A stretch of DNA of 60,841 nt. It comes from an uncultured Clostridium sp. (GTDB lineage Bacteria > Bacillota > Clostridia > Lachnospirales > Lachnospiraceae). A model generated the notes under the pieces. That model was not told the DNA's origin. It made no database searches and saw nothing but the letters and a program-made list of their open reading frames with translations. Where the stretch lies: contig CAMNRM010000029.1 in assembly GCA_946553025.1 (NCBI GenBank), positions 1-60,841 of the forward strand, in the 5' to 3' direction. Positions within the stretch are counted from its first letter, which is position 1; each line of letters begins with the position of its first letter. Positions 52,920 through 60,841 of this stretch are shown in pieces. The position numbers and the translations under genes were made by a program.

Positions 52920-55900
52920 TTAGTTCTGAATTTCCTGCCCATCCCAAACACCATCGATTCCAACAAAATATCCGTCGGGTGTCTGTTCATTAATGTAGGC
53001 AGCACCATAAGGCTTATGTCCGGCTATTGGATTATACACCCACACTCCGGTTACTGCATTGAAATTCCAGGTTGGAATCGTGGTTGTTTCATTAAAATAA
53101 TACCATTTGCCGTCAATATTCTTCCACCCTGCTGCCAGTTTCCCCGTTCCGGGTTCCAGATAATAAACACAGTGATCCTGCTCATCTCCATACCATCCGG
53201 AATACATTCCATATTCGGTCATACAGTACCATCCGTTTAATTGATAGTCACAAATCCATCCGGATTTCAGATAGCCGGTAATGCCAAACGCATACCATAC
53301 ACCATCAATCTGCTCCCAGATAACCTGTTCTGCGGCAGTTTGGTCTGCTAATTGTATAACCTGCCCAATAGCCGGGGTGCCATCCGCATAAATCAGCTTC
53401 CATCCAAAATCATCCTTTACCCAGTGAGAATAACCGTCACCAGTTCCAGTAATTATTCCTGTTTGGGTATTGTAATAGCCCTTCTTTGGATCGCGGGGTA
53501 TGGACGGGGTGTTGACAATATTATTTCTGCGTCCACTAGAACTTCTACTGCTGGAACTGCTATTGTTATTAGTATTATTATTTTGATTTTTAGTTCTGAT
53601 TTCATAGTTTTGCGCAGCACGTTTTAATACCTTTGCATCTCCTGTTCTAAACTCAATTCCCAGGGTATGTCGTCCAGCACTGTTTCGTTTCTTTAAAGTT
53701 TCTCCTGAAATCGCAATCCTGGTACTTCCTTCTTCCGAAGTATAATCAACATCCTTTTCCAGTTTTTCACCATCCAGGAAAATATCCACAAATTCACCAT
53801 ATGTACCATCAGAAACAAGGGTCTGGCCATAAATATTATTCACATTCATGTTCTGAACACGCTGTGTCAATGTATATCCTTTATCTGTAGCATTATCAAC
53901 ATTGGCATCCGTATTTTCAGCAACCGTCAAGGTAAACGTTCTCTCACTGCTAGAAAATCTATTATAACTGTTCCTCATCCATACGGTAAACGTAAAGCTT
54001 CCTGTTTCCTTAGGAACACCATAAAGTTCTCCGTTCTCCCGCATCTCCATACCTTCTGGCAATTTACCATCAACCAACTGATATCTGACTTTATTCCAGT
54101 CATACTTATTACTATTTTGAATCATCGTTCCATAGGGAACATACTTAACAGCTTCCGGAATTTCTTTTGTAGTAATACTGGGATCACCGACAGTACCAGT
54201 TAAAGTAAGCACAATCAGTTCCTTTTCTCCAGATTTAATAGTTAATGTTCCTGTAATATCTCTCCCGTCTGCTGCACCTTCTTTAGGCCGTACACGAAGT
54301 TTAGCCAGATTCCAATATTCACCATATTCTGCTGTTCCTCCATTACCTACATCAGGAAGTTCATACCCTCCTTTTAATGTCCAATATTTATCCAATTCTA
54401 CTTCATCAGACACTATGACAGCTGATATTTCTGGAATTTCTTCTTCTCCAAGATTAATAAGAACAATATCATGCTGGTAATCATATCGTCCATCAATAAT
54501 CATTTCACGTGTAGAATAAGTCACTCCATTTTCTACCTTTGTTTTTGCGTCTTTATCTCCCAGACTATTAATATAAAGTCTGCCATTCCCTACGCCAACC
54601 TTCACTACCTGAAGCCAAATATTCTTCAATGCAACTCCATCTTCAGCCGAAACTGTATATTGCACTGGACCCTGTGAAAAATCATGAAGAGTTTTACCAC
54701 TGATTTCTGGTTCTTTACTTCCAGCAGCATATAAATTTGCCTTATCATTTATCGAAAATCTTGGTGCTAAACTGCTTAAATCCACATTTTCATCTACCAA
54801 CATTGTCAAATAACTTCCGTCACCATAATCATCCGATTCGATAACTTTTGTACCAATATAGTTTTTATTGCTATCATTTAATCCATCAAACCAGACCCAT
54901 GTATTATCGTTGAGTAAGTCTGGTATTAATCCAGTTTCTGCATTAACCATACAATAATAGGTTTCCGTAACATTATTTTCGTCTTTTCCTGCAAAAACAG
55001 TGAAGAAAACACCTTTGCTATAATCTGCACAATATCCTGAAGAAACAAATAATTCATCTTTAATATCTTTGGCTCCCGCTGCCACTGCTTCCTTTATTGA
55101 TGAATATTTTCCTACATAAGCAGCAGTCACCTCATAAGATGTTCTGCAATGCAATTTCAGATAATACTCTCGATCTGCAGCATATTCTCTATATAAGCTA
55201 AATGTTAAATATGTAACTCCATCACACACATCACGACTGTAACTATCTGATATATATATAATATCTTCACCATCTTTTTTCCAAAAACTATCCCCATGAA
55301 TACCATTTTTTCTTGTATATCTAAATATACTCATAAAAAATGGCAAACATCCCACGGCATTACTATCAGAATCAAAAGCAACCATAGTAACCCAATCATT
55401 ATCCCACTCCAACATGGGATATCCGTCATCTTTCTGTTCCATATTTACATTAAGGAGTTTATTTGTAATTTCTGTTCCAGATATTGCCTCTTCCGCAGAA
55501 ATAAATTTTCCTTCATACACCTTAATATGGTCAAAATTCACTTTGGGAAACAGGCTATCATTAATAGATAAACTAATATATACTGGCCCAGACTCTCCTT
55601 CCCCCCACGCTCCATCAACTATGCCCATTTGAAATTCTCTATCATCATCATAATCATAATAGGATACGTTTGTAAGATCCTGTTCAATTCTGTTTCCTTC
55701 ATTATCCTGAAAATAAATAGAAGGATTAAGCCAGTCACTAGAAGGTGTTACCTTTACGCTTACATAATAACAGATATTATTGCCCGCCAACTGATCATCT
55801 TTTCCAACAATCATTTTCCAATCTACAAAACCATCATATGGCTCATAGGTATCATAGCTTAAATCCAGTTTATCTCCCAGCATGCTTATTGTATAATCAT

Positions 55901-56663
55901 CATCATACCTTGTCCACATTACTTTATCACCATCAGCCATTTCACCGCCAATAAACAGGTCATCCACCCTTATCATCGTTAGTTCCAATGGTGTATATCC
56001 CGTCAAATCGACACTTAAATTCTTCTGTTCCAGCGGCAACAATGATGCAGGCACAATTTCCCCTTCATCTTCATTGGTAAATTCTTTCTCTTCCGGATAG
56101 ACAATAACAGATTCCCCGCCAACATTCAAGCTCATCTGTGTTACTACATCTCCATCAAAAGAAGCTGATACATAAAATACATGTCCTCCGATTTCTACCT
56201 CTGCATCTGGTGTCATAAACCACTTGCGTTCACGTTTTCCTTGATAAATAAACTCGACTTCATAAGGAAAAAAGGGATTTTCTTCCGGAATATTAATGGT
56301 GTAACTCCCATCTTCTTCAAAAACAGCATCACCAATTTCCTCTTCAAAGAAACTGTCCCTGTCAACCACGCTGTACTCATGTTTGCCCGTATTAAAGATA
56401 ATTTCTTCTTTTTCCACAACAGCCTTTTTTTCCAGCTTCTTTGCGCTTGCTTTCTCTTGTTCCTCTGCCTTTTCTTCGCCCTTTTTCTCTTCTGCCTCCT
56501 GCGCATTTCCCGGGCTTGCTTTCTTTTCTTTTTCTCCTTTTTCTGCTGCTTCCTCCAGCACCAAATCCTGCGACGGTAACTGTGCACCTGCCATAATGGA
56601 CTGTGACGGAACCATAAGCAGTGCAGCCATAATCGCTGCCAAGCCTCGTTTCACTTTTTTCAT
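52920..56663 (-). CDS. large secreted cell-wall-binding adhesin (paralogue 2)
   Basis: A 1247-residue paralogue of the protein at 26998-30906, same domain order: signal peptide (MKKVKRGLAAIMAALLMVPS), shorter Glu/Lys-rich stretch, a long beta-rich ectodomain, putative Ig (He_PIG type) domain (GKLPEGMEMRENGELYGVP), an Asn/Ser linker instead of Gly-rich, and C-terminal wall-binding repeats (GWKLIYADGTPA, GWKNIDGKWYYFNET). The N- and C-terminal parts are closely alike in the two; the middle (about 55.1-55.7 kb) is more diverged and AT-richer. Its start overlaps the stop of the kinase-2 propeller frame (ATGA), so it is co-translated with a signalling gene. Confidence 0.82.
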   Translation of the reverse strand: MKKVKRGLAAIMAALLMVPSQSIMAGAQLPSQDLVLEEAAEKGEKEKKASPGNAQEAEEKKGEEKAEEQEKASAKKLEKKAVVEKEEIIFNTGKHEYSVVDRDSFFEEEIGDAVFEEDGSYTINIPEENPFFPYEVEFIYQGKRERKWFMTPDAEVEIGGHVFYVSASFDGDVVTQMSLNVGGESVIVYPEEKEFTNEDEGEIVPASLLPLEQKNLSVDLTGYTPLELTMIRVDDLFIGGEMADGDKVMWTRYDDDYTISMLGDKLDLSYDTYEPYDGFVDWKMIVGKDDQLAGNNICYYVSVKVTPSSDWLNPSIYFQDNEGNRIEQDLTNVSYYDYDDDREFQMGIVDGAWGEGESGPVYISLSINDSLFPKVNFDHIKVYEGKFISAEEAISGTEITNKLLNVNMEQKDDGYPMLEWDNDWVTMVAFDSDSNAVGCLPFFMSIFRYTRKNGIHGDSFWKKDGEDIIYISDSYSRDVCDGVTYLTFSLYREYAADREYYLKLHCRTSYEVTAAYVGKYSSIKEAVAAGAKDIKDELFVSSGYCADYSKGVFFTVFAGKDENNVTETYYCMVNAETGLIPDLLNDNTWVWFDGLNDSNKNYIGTKVIESDDYGDGSYLTMLVDENVDLSSLAPRFSINDKANLYAAGSKEPEISGKTLHDFSQGPVQYTVSAEDGVALKNIWLQVVKVGVGNGRLYINSLGDKDAKTKVENGVTYSTREMIIDGRYDYQHDIVLINLGEEEIPEISAVIVSDEVELDKYWTLKGGYELPDVGNGGTAEYGEYWNLAKLRVRPKEGAADGRDITGTLTIKSGEKELIVLTLTGTVGDPSITTKEIPEAVKYVPYGTMIQNSNKYDWNKVRYQLVDGKLPEGMEMRENGELYGVPKETGSFTFTVWMRNSYNRFSSSERTFTLTVAENTDANVDNATDKGYTLTQRVQNMNVNNIYGQTLVSDGTYGEFVDIFLDGEKLEKDVDYTSEEGSTRIAISGETLKKRNSAGRHTLGIEFRTGDAKVLKRAAQNYEIRTKNQNNNTNNNSSSSSRSSSGRRNNIVNTPSIPRDPKKGYYNTQTGIITGTGDGYSHWVKDDFGWKLIYADGTPAIGQVIQLADQTAAEQVIWEQIDGVWYAFGITGYLKSGWICDYQLNGWYCMTEYGMYSGWYGDEQDHCVYYLEPGTGKLAAGWKNIDGKWYYFNETTTIPTWNFNAVTGVWVYNPIAGHKPYGAAYINEQTPDGYFVGIDGVWDGQEIQN

Positions 56664-58552
56664 TCGCCTTTTCTCTCCTTTCCTTTTTCTGCATTTTCTC
56701 TTCTATAAGCCTCTCCAAGTTCTTTTAGTTCCTGGAGGGAATACAAGCGGCATTGCCGCAGATTCCCGGATTTATCATCAAAAATCAAGGTTTCTCCCAC
56801 AATATCACACAAGCCAGGCATACAGGCAATGACCTGCAAATCCTTGTCCAGCAAAAGCCCATACCTTTTCCCCTCTGTATTTATGTACTCTGTTACCACC
56901 CACTCCCCCACCTGTGTTACATAAGTCAGATAGGCGTCTTCTTCCAATATACCAATTTTTCGATCCGTTTCACGATCATATACCTCTGGCGCTCCATGAA
57001 GAGAAGAATGAATCCGATACCGATCTGTATAAAATTCTTCCTCCAAATCCCTATCCGGCGGCACTCCTTCAACCTCTGACAATAACGTTCCATCGGCTGC
57101 ACGATAACAGCGAACTGTCCCGTCATACCAGATAACCTCAAGCCAGGAATCCTCTCCTGCTCTTCTAAACTGCTGATCATAAATCTGTTCTGCATCTGGA
57201 AGAATAACCTCAGTCAGCAAATTTTCCTGAAGATCATACACACGAAAAGAGCGATTGCTGAATAAAACCACCGTTTTCCCGTCCTGACTCACCCGTGCCT
57301 CATCATGATCATAGCGGGCATCATAGGATAAAAAAACAGCTTCCTCATGGCTTTCCCTTTTCAGCATACGCAAAAATGGTTCATTCCGATTGCCCAGAAC
57401 CACGAATGGCCCTGCAAGAACAGGAAAATCATATCCCATCTGACTGCTTTCCGACAAAATCCGCTTCGCCCCACGGTCAAATAAGGCAAATCCCGGCCCA
57501 TCGGTTGCCACAAGTGCATAGTTTCCGTCAAAAGAAAATGCTGTGATATTTTCCTTATCCGTGTATGCCAATTCCTTCTCCTCCAAAGTTTTCGGATCAA
57601 AGCTGACTAAAAGATTTCCATTGGCCAGGGCTATTCCTTTCTCACTGACCTGCAGACAATAGGGCGTCTGTGACTCATGTCCGCCCAGATAGAGGGCATT
57701 TTTTGCATCCACAATCCCAAATAAAGACTTCTCCTCCCTGTTTGCTGCAAAAGCAAAATAAGACCCGCAAAAGCCACCCGCAAACCCTGTATTCTTTGAT
57801 GAATCTTTCCCATAAAGAATCAAATCATTATCTCTGTTTTTCCAGTCAAACACCGTCAGCCCGCCGCCGTCAAAGCTGACCGCCAACCGGCTTCCGTCAT
57901 GATTTAAAGCAAAAACAAAATCCCCGGGATGAGCAAAAATATCATTTTCCGCTATTGGCAGGTGCTGTCCGTCAAATGAACATTTCCCTATTTTTTCTCC
58001 GTTATCGGTTTGGTAGAGTACTGCAAAATCCTCATTCCTATTCACTGCAGCAGCAATCTGCCCATCCCCGGAGAGTGCCAGTGAAGTTGCCCTTTCGCCT
58101 GTCCACAGCGTTTTCTTTTTCTCTAAATCATAGGCGGACACCCCATCAGCCCCGGCATAAAGCAGTCTGTTTTCATTCAGAAATTTCACATCCGAAAGCG
58201 CGGACTTTTCTAACAGCAGTACAGCAAGACACCGCCCGCTCTCCCGGTCATAAACAGCGGCTTCATAGGCATATACGGCGGCAAAACGACTTCCTTTTGG
58301 AGAAGCAGTCAGGGCAAACGGCGCAGAAGGCAGCTTTATAGAATCAAAAGCCTTAAAACCATCCGATAAATCATACACCCCTAATGCATCGGTTAAAGCC
58401 TTCTGCACCGGAGCCGCAGCCGGGACAGAAAATATCTGTTTTTCCTCAGGAAACGCCTGCAGCGCCAGTTCTACCGCACCGGACACATCTCCCTGTGCAA
58501 GGCTGTTTGCTGAATATTCCGCCAAAGCAAACATTTCCTGTACCTGTTCCAT
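56660..58552 (-). CDS. beta-propeller part of kinase paralogue 2, separated by frameshift
   Basis: A 630-codon frame equivalent to residues about 355-974 of the kinase at 45399-48323 (SDGFKAFDSIKLPSAPFAL, EDSWLEVIWYDGTVRCYRA, YGLLLDKDLQVIACMPGLCD). The frame continues upstream of the first Met through LLFLTGGGCTFIGLKQMEQV, which is the transmembrane segment of the intact paralogue. No ribosome-binding site is seen near 58552. It is the extracellular half of one kinase gene broken by a single-base deletion at 58603-58609. Without a frameshift event it would not be made as a membrane-anchored protein. Confidence 0.8.
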   Translation of the reverse strand: MEQVQEMFALAEYSANSLAQGDVSGAVELALQAFPEEKQIFSVPAAAPVQKALTDALGVYDLSDGFKAFDSIKLPSAPFALTASPKGSRFAAVYAYEAAVYDRESGRCLAVLLLEKSALSDVKFLNENRLLYAGADGVSAYDLEKKKTLWTGERATSLALSGDGQIAAAVNRNEDFAVLYQTDNGEKIGKCSFDGQHLPIAENDIFAHPGDFVFALNHDGSRLAVSFDGGGLTVFDWKNRDNDLILYGKDSSKNTGFAGGFCGSYFAFAANREEKSLFGIVDAKNALYLGGHESQTPYCLQVSEKGIALANGNLLVSFDPKTLEEKELAYTDKENITAFSFDGNYALVATDGPGFALFDRGAKRILSESSQMGYDFPVLAGPFVVLGNRNEPFLRMLKRESHEEAVFLSYDARYDHDEARVSQDGKTVVLFSNRSFRVYDLQENLLTEVILPDAEQIYDQQFRRAGEDSWLEVIWYDGTVRCYRAADGTLLSEVEGVPPDRDLEEEFYTDRYRIHSSLHGAPEVYDRETDRKIGILEEDAYLTYVTQVGEWVVTEYINTEGKRYGLLLDKDLQVIACMPGLCDIVGETLIFDDKSGNLRQCRLYSLQELKELGEAYRRENAEKGKERKGE

Positions 58553-58587
58553 CTGCTTTAACCCAATAAATGTACATCCTCCCCCTG

Positions 58588-59619
58588 TCAGAAAAAGCAG
58601 CGAAAAAAAGCGGCTGAAACAAACGACCAGCGCCTGTGTCGGATTACCCTGGGATCATTTTTATAAAGCCCACGAAAAGCATCCAGCATTTCTTTTGCTG
58701 ACGAATAACGCATTGCGGCACTGGGTGCCATAGCTTTCTGGATAATTTTAGACACCTGAGGACTGCAAAACTCCTTACCCAGCGGCTCCACAATTAGCGC
58801 ATCCTGTTCTGGACGCTTCCCTGAAAGAAGATGATACAACGTCGCTCCCAAGCTGTAGATATCCGAACGCGCATCCAGTGTAACCTGATTCTGTCCGCTG
58901 GTACTGCTACTCATTTTTGAAAGGAAAGGCCAATGTTCCTCCATACTCTGCGTTTCGGTCATCGTTTCTGTTTCTTCCATTACTTCCGTATCATCCGATC
59001 CGTTTTCCTTGTATCTGCGCCTCCTTCTCCCTTTCGGATGTTTCTTCTTTCGTTTCTCTGTCGGCTGTGTCGGTGCATACCCTATTCCATAGTGTTCCGG
59101 CGATGCATATCCCCTGCTCCTTCCCACCTTAACCGCCCCATTCTCTCCCAGAACCAAAGCAATATTAAAATCAATAAGGCAAATATCGCCTCCCGGCCGC
59201 AGCATAATATTGGCTGGTTTAATATCTCCATGAAGAATTCCATGAGGCGGCTGTTCGTGAAGATAAACCAGTGCTTCCAAAAGCTGACATGCCCACTGAA
59301 TAACCTGGGGCTGCGAAGGCTTTTCCCCTCTTTGCAGAATCTTATCCAGACTTTCACCCTCAATAAAATCCATTACCGTATAAACAACACCGTCTTCCTC
59401 CACAAAATCATACACCTGAGGAATATAGGTATTTTTCAGCTTTTTCAGCATATCCACTTCCCGGCGCAGCTTTTGCGGAGCCGTGTCCAGACTGCGTTTA
59501 TCTGCTTTCAGCACAATCTGCGTTTTCAGGCGCACATGCCATCCCAGATAAACGATTCCCCCGCCCCCGGAACCAATTTTTCGTTGAATCTCATATAATC
59601 CTGCAATTTGCTGAGGCAT
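58588..59619 (-). CDS. Ser/Thr kinase domain of kinase paralogue 2, truncated by frameshift
   Basis: A 343-residue frame with a complete kinase domain: GSGGGGIVYLGWH, LKADKRSLD, HGDIKPANIMLRPGGD, LIDFN (here DFN, not DYN), YASPEHYG, DARSDIYSLGATLYHL. A charged insert near 185-240 is longer in basic residues (KRKKKHPKGRRRRRYKENG). It ends RRWSFVSAAFFRCFF after shifting out of frame just as the transmembrane segment begins. The product would be a soluble kinase if the frame is not restored. GGGGGAGG precedes ATG 59619, and the small membrane protein gene lies 43 bp upstream. Confidence 0.85.
   Translation of the reverse strand: MPQQIAGLYEIQRKIGSGGGGIVYLGWHVRLKTQIVLKADKRSLDTAPQKLRREVDMLKKLKNTYIPQVYDFVEEDGVVYTVMDFIEGESLDKILQRGEKPSQPQVIQWACQLLEALVYLHEQPPHGILHGDIKPANIMLRPGGDICLIDFNIALVLGENGAVKVGRSRGYASPEHYGIGYAPTQPTEKRKKKHPKGRRRRRYKENGSDDTEVMEETETMTETQSMEEHWPFLSKMSSSTSGQNQVTLDARSDIYSLGATLYHLLSGKRPEQDALIVEPLGKEFCSPQVSKIIQKAMAPSAAMRYSSAKEMLDAFRGLYKNDPRVIRHRRWSFVSAAFFRCFF
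58603..58609 (-). other. T7 tract at the kinase-2 frameshift
   Basis: Seven Ts on the coding strand (A7 on plus). One additional T would join the kinase and propeller frames so that RHRR, ten residues, then LLFLTGG align without gap to RHKR, ten residues, LLFLAGG of the intact paralogue. This makes a one-base deletion here the direct cause of the split. Confidence 0.85.
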
Positions 59620-59662
59620 TACCCTCCCCCCTTTCTTCCGGTAATTTTACCATTTCCACAAA

Positions 59663-59812
59663 CTACAGCTTTCCATATTCCTCCTCTAACTTTCTTTTTA
59701 AATGCTTTCCCGTAACTGCCGCAAGAACAACAGAAAACAAAAACATCACCGCTGATGCTCCCATTCCGGCAATCCCTCCCCAAAACAGAATTTCCCTCAG
59801 AGGCAAATCCAT
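59663..59812 (-). CDS. small single-pass membrane protein
   Basis: A 49-residue protein from ATG 59812, seven bases after AAAGGAGG; the longer frame to 59911 overlaps the prepilin peptidase gene and is not used. One hydrophobic segment (LFWGGIAGMGASAVMFLFSV) and a charged tail (KHLKRKLEEEYGKL) nearly the same as in the protein at 48380-48535. Both lie just upstream of a kinase gene. Unknown function, likely associated with the kinase. Confidence 0.8.
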   Translation of the reverse strand: MDLPLREILFWGGIAGMGASAVMFLFSVVLAAVTGKHLKRKLEEEYGKL

Positions 59813-59862
59813 CCTAAGCCCTCCTTTTTTGTAAATATTTTCTATTTTTGTCTTAATTATTT

Positions 59863-60375
59863 TTACCTTAACAACATAGAGCAGGCCGCTAAACTCCCTG
59901 CAAAAATACAAGATCCAAAGCTAAAATAAGCATGGCTTTCTTCCGGATGATACATAGAAAACTTTTTTGTATACCCAAGAAAAATAAAATACTCCCAAAG
60001 CCGTTTTAAGGATGCCCTGCCGCTTTTCCTTGACAGCATCAATATCACGCTGACAATTCCCCCAATAAGCACAGAAAATATAATGGTATATCCGCAAAAC
60101 TTCCATCCACCCAAAGCTCCCACTGCCATATACAGTTTAATATCCCCGGCTTTTAACATCCCCAGAACCCAAAACACCATACAGCACACACCCAGCAAAA
60201 GTCCCAGCAAACTGTTGAAAAAACCACGGATTCCCCAAAAAAACACATGGAGTACAATTCCCGCCAATATGGAAGGACCTGTTAAGCGATTGTAAATTTT
60301 ATGGGTACGCAGATCCGTGACCGCTCCCCAGGCAGCGACCAGAACTGCCAAGAAAATCAAAATATTTGTTTTCAT
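59863..60375 (-). CDS. A24-family type IV prepilin peptidase, CpaA/TadV-like
   Basis: A 170-residue polytopic membrane peptidase. The two catalytic aspartates are visible: DLRTHKIYN (Asp21) and KAGDIKLYM (Asp78 in the GxGD-type motif, here KAGD). It lacks the methylase part of PilD, as in CpaA/TadV enzymes that process Flp-type prepilins. No prepilin gene is seen nearby in the window. Its 5' end overlaps the PP2C frame by 77 nt. Followed on the same strand by the small membrane protein and kinase 2. Confidence 0.85.
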   Translation of the reverse strand: MKTNILIFLAVLVAAWGAVTDLRTHKIYNRLTGPSILAGIVLHVFFWGIRGFFNSLLGLLLGVCCMVFWVLGMLKAGDIKLYMAVGALGGWKFCGYTIIFSVLIGGIVSVILMLSRKSGRASLKRLWEYFIFLGYTKKFSMYHPEESHAYFSFGSCIFAGSLAACSMLLR

Positions 60376-60841
60376 CCCTGCTCCCTTCCTTTACCTCCAC
60401 AACAATTGCAGATACATTGTCCGTAGCTTTTCCTGTTTCAATGAACTGACGCAGATATTCCGCTTTTTCTTCTGCACTAAATTCGGCTTCCTCCAGAACC
60501 TTTTTCATCTGCTCTGTTTTCAATGGCTGGTAAAACCCGTCACTGCAAAGCAGAAAACAATCTCCTGCGCACACCTCTCCTGTATAATAGTTGCTTTTCG
60601 GCACAGCAAACATCCCTACACACATCGTCAATTTATTTTTCGGAACAGAGCGTTTTGCTTCCTCCTCGGACAAATGGCGCTTCTGCATCATCCGTGCTGC
60701 TAAGGACTGATCCTGGGTTATCTGGCAAAGTGTTTTATTTCGGACAAGATACACCCGGCTGTCACCCAGATTTTCAATAAAATATTTACTCAAACTTCGC
60801 ACATAGATTTTAGCTACGGACCTTGAAAATTCAATATCTGG
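60299..60841 (-). CDS. PP2C-type phosphatase, 5' end outside the window
   Basis: The C-terminal 180 codons of a PP2C phosphatase: ENLGDSRVYLVR, ITQDQSLAARMM, CAGDCFLLCSDGFYQPL and KATDNVSAIVVEV carry the later metal-binding aspartates. The frame is open through position 60841, so the N-terminal DGMGG part lies outside. A short Gly-rich tail beyond the family end (SSGRCLGSGHGSAYP) comes from overlapping the prepilin peptidase gene by 77 nt. It is the probable antagonist of kinase 2, as the phosphatase at 33133 is of kinase 1. Confidence 0.85.
   Translation of the reverse strand, partial: PDIEFSRSVAKIYVRSLSKYFIENLGDSRVYLVRNKTLCQITQDQSLAARMMQKRHLSEEEAKRSVPKNKLTMCVGMFAVPKSNYYTGEVCAGDCFLLCSDGFYQPLKTEQMKKVLEEAEFSAEEKAEYLRQFIETGKATDNVSAIVVEVKEGSRDENKYFDFLGSSGRCLGSGHGSAYP

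Overview
The window looks like a chromosomal stretch of a spore-forming Gram-positive anaerobe of the Lachnospiraceae/Clostridia type. The basis is family resemblance, not a database search: strong AGGAGG ribosome-binding sites, a class B sortase, a BclA-like collagen protein, choline-binding-type wall repeats, WXG100/EssC secretion genes and an Rpn-family PD-(D/E)XK protein. I recognise no rRNA, tRNA or CRISPR array. Almost all genes lie on the minus strand.

Region 1 (1-1.4 kb): a HigB/HigA toxin-antitoxin pair with an 18-bp perfect palindrome in its promoter, flanked on both sides by matching 49-bp hairpins. Region 2 (1.4-14.7 kb): a catabolic regulon. One minus-strand operon encodes a NicX/M29-like metalloenzyme, a class V aminotransferase, a complete branched-chain-amino-acid-type ABC importer (LivJHMGF), a shikimate-dehydrogenase-like protein without the usual substrate serines, a YiaK-like 2-keto reductase and an LgoD-like zinc dehydrogenase. 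Next to it a split ThrE exporter and a LacI-type regulator form a second operon. Both operons have a good sigma-A promoter (TTTACA-17-TATGAT and TTGACA-17-TATAAT) with the same operator core (TACTCGTGT) across the -35 box, and a third copy lies in the long leader of the catabolic operon. The substrate is not known.

Region 3 (14.8-26.8 kb): a hot-dog thioesterase, a D-Ala-D-Ala carboxypeptidase, a class B sortase, an XRE-type regulator, a MATE pump divergent from a MerR regulator with a textbook 19-bp-spacer promoter, a collagen-like glycine-repeat protein and three nuclease-fold proteins (uncharacterised, Uma2, Rpn). Region 4 (27-48.7 kb): a large wall-bound adhesin followed by a type VII (ESX/Ess-like) secretion locus: two DUF4176 proteins, a candidate effector, PP2C phosphatase, VWA-FHA membrane protein, five WXG100-like proteins, a coiled-coil protein, a YukD/EsaB-like protein, an unknown protein, a LytTR regulator, an EssC-like ATPase, an FHA-like membrane protein and a Ser/Thr kinase with an extracellular propeller. 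I see no EsaA, EssA or EssB. An XRE regulator is divergent from the locus, and direct-repeat operators overlap the locus promoter.

Region 5 (48.7-60.8 kb): the XRE gene, a truncated ORF6N gene, a CAP-domain wall protein, and a second copy of the adhesin-kinase-small membrane protein module, here with a type IV prepilin peptidase and a PP2C phosphatase. In this copy the kinase and propeller are separated by a one-base deletion in a poly-T tract. A family of 26-34-bp repeats related to GTTACTGTTCAC recurs between genes, often directly downstream of stop codons.
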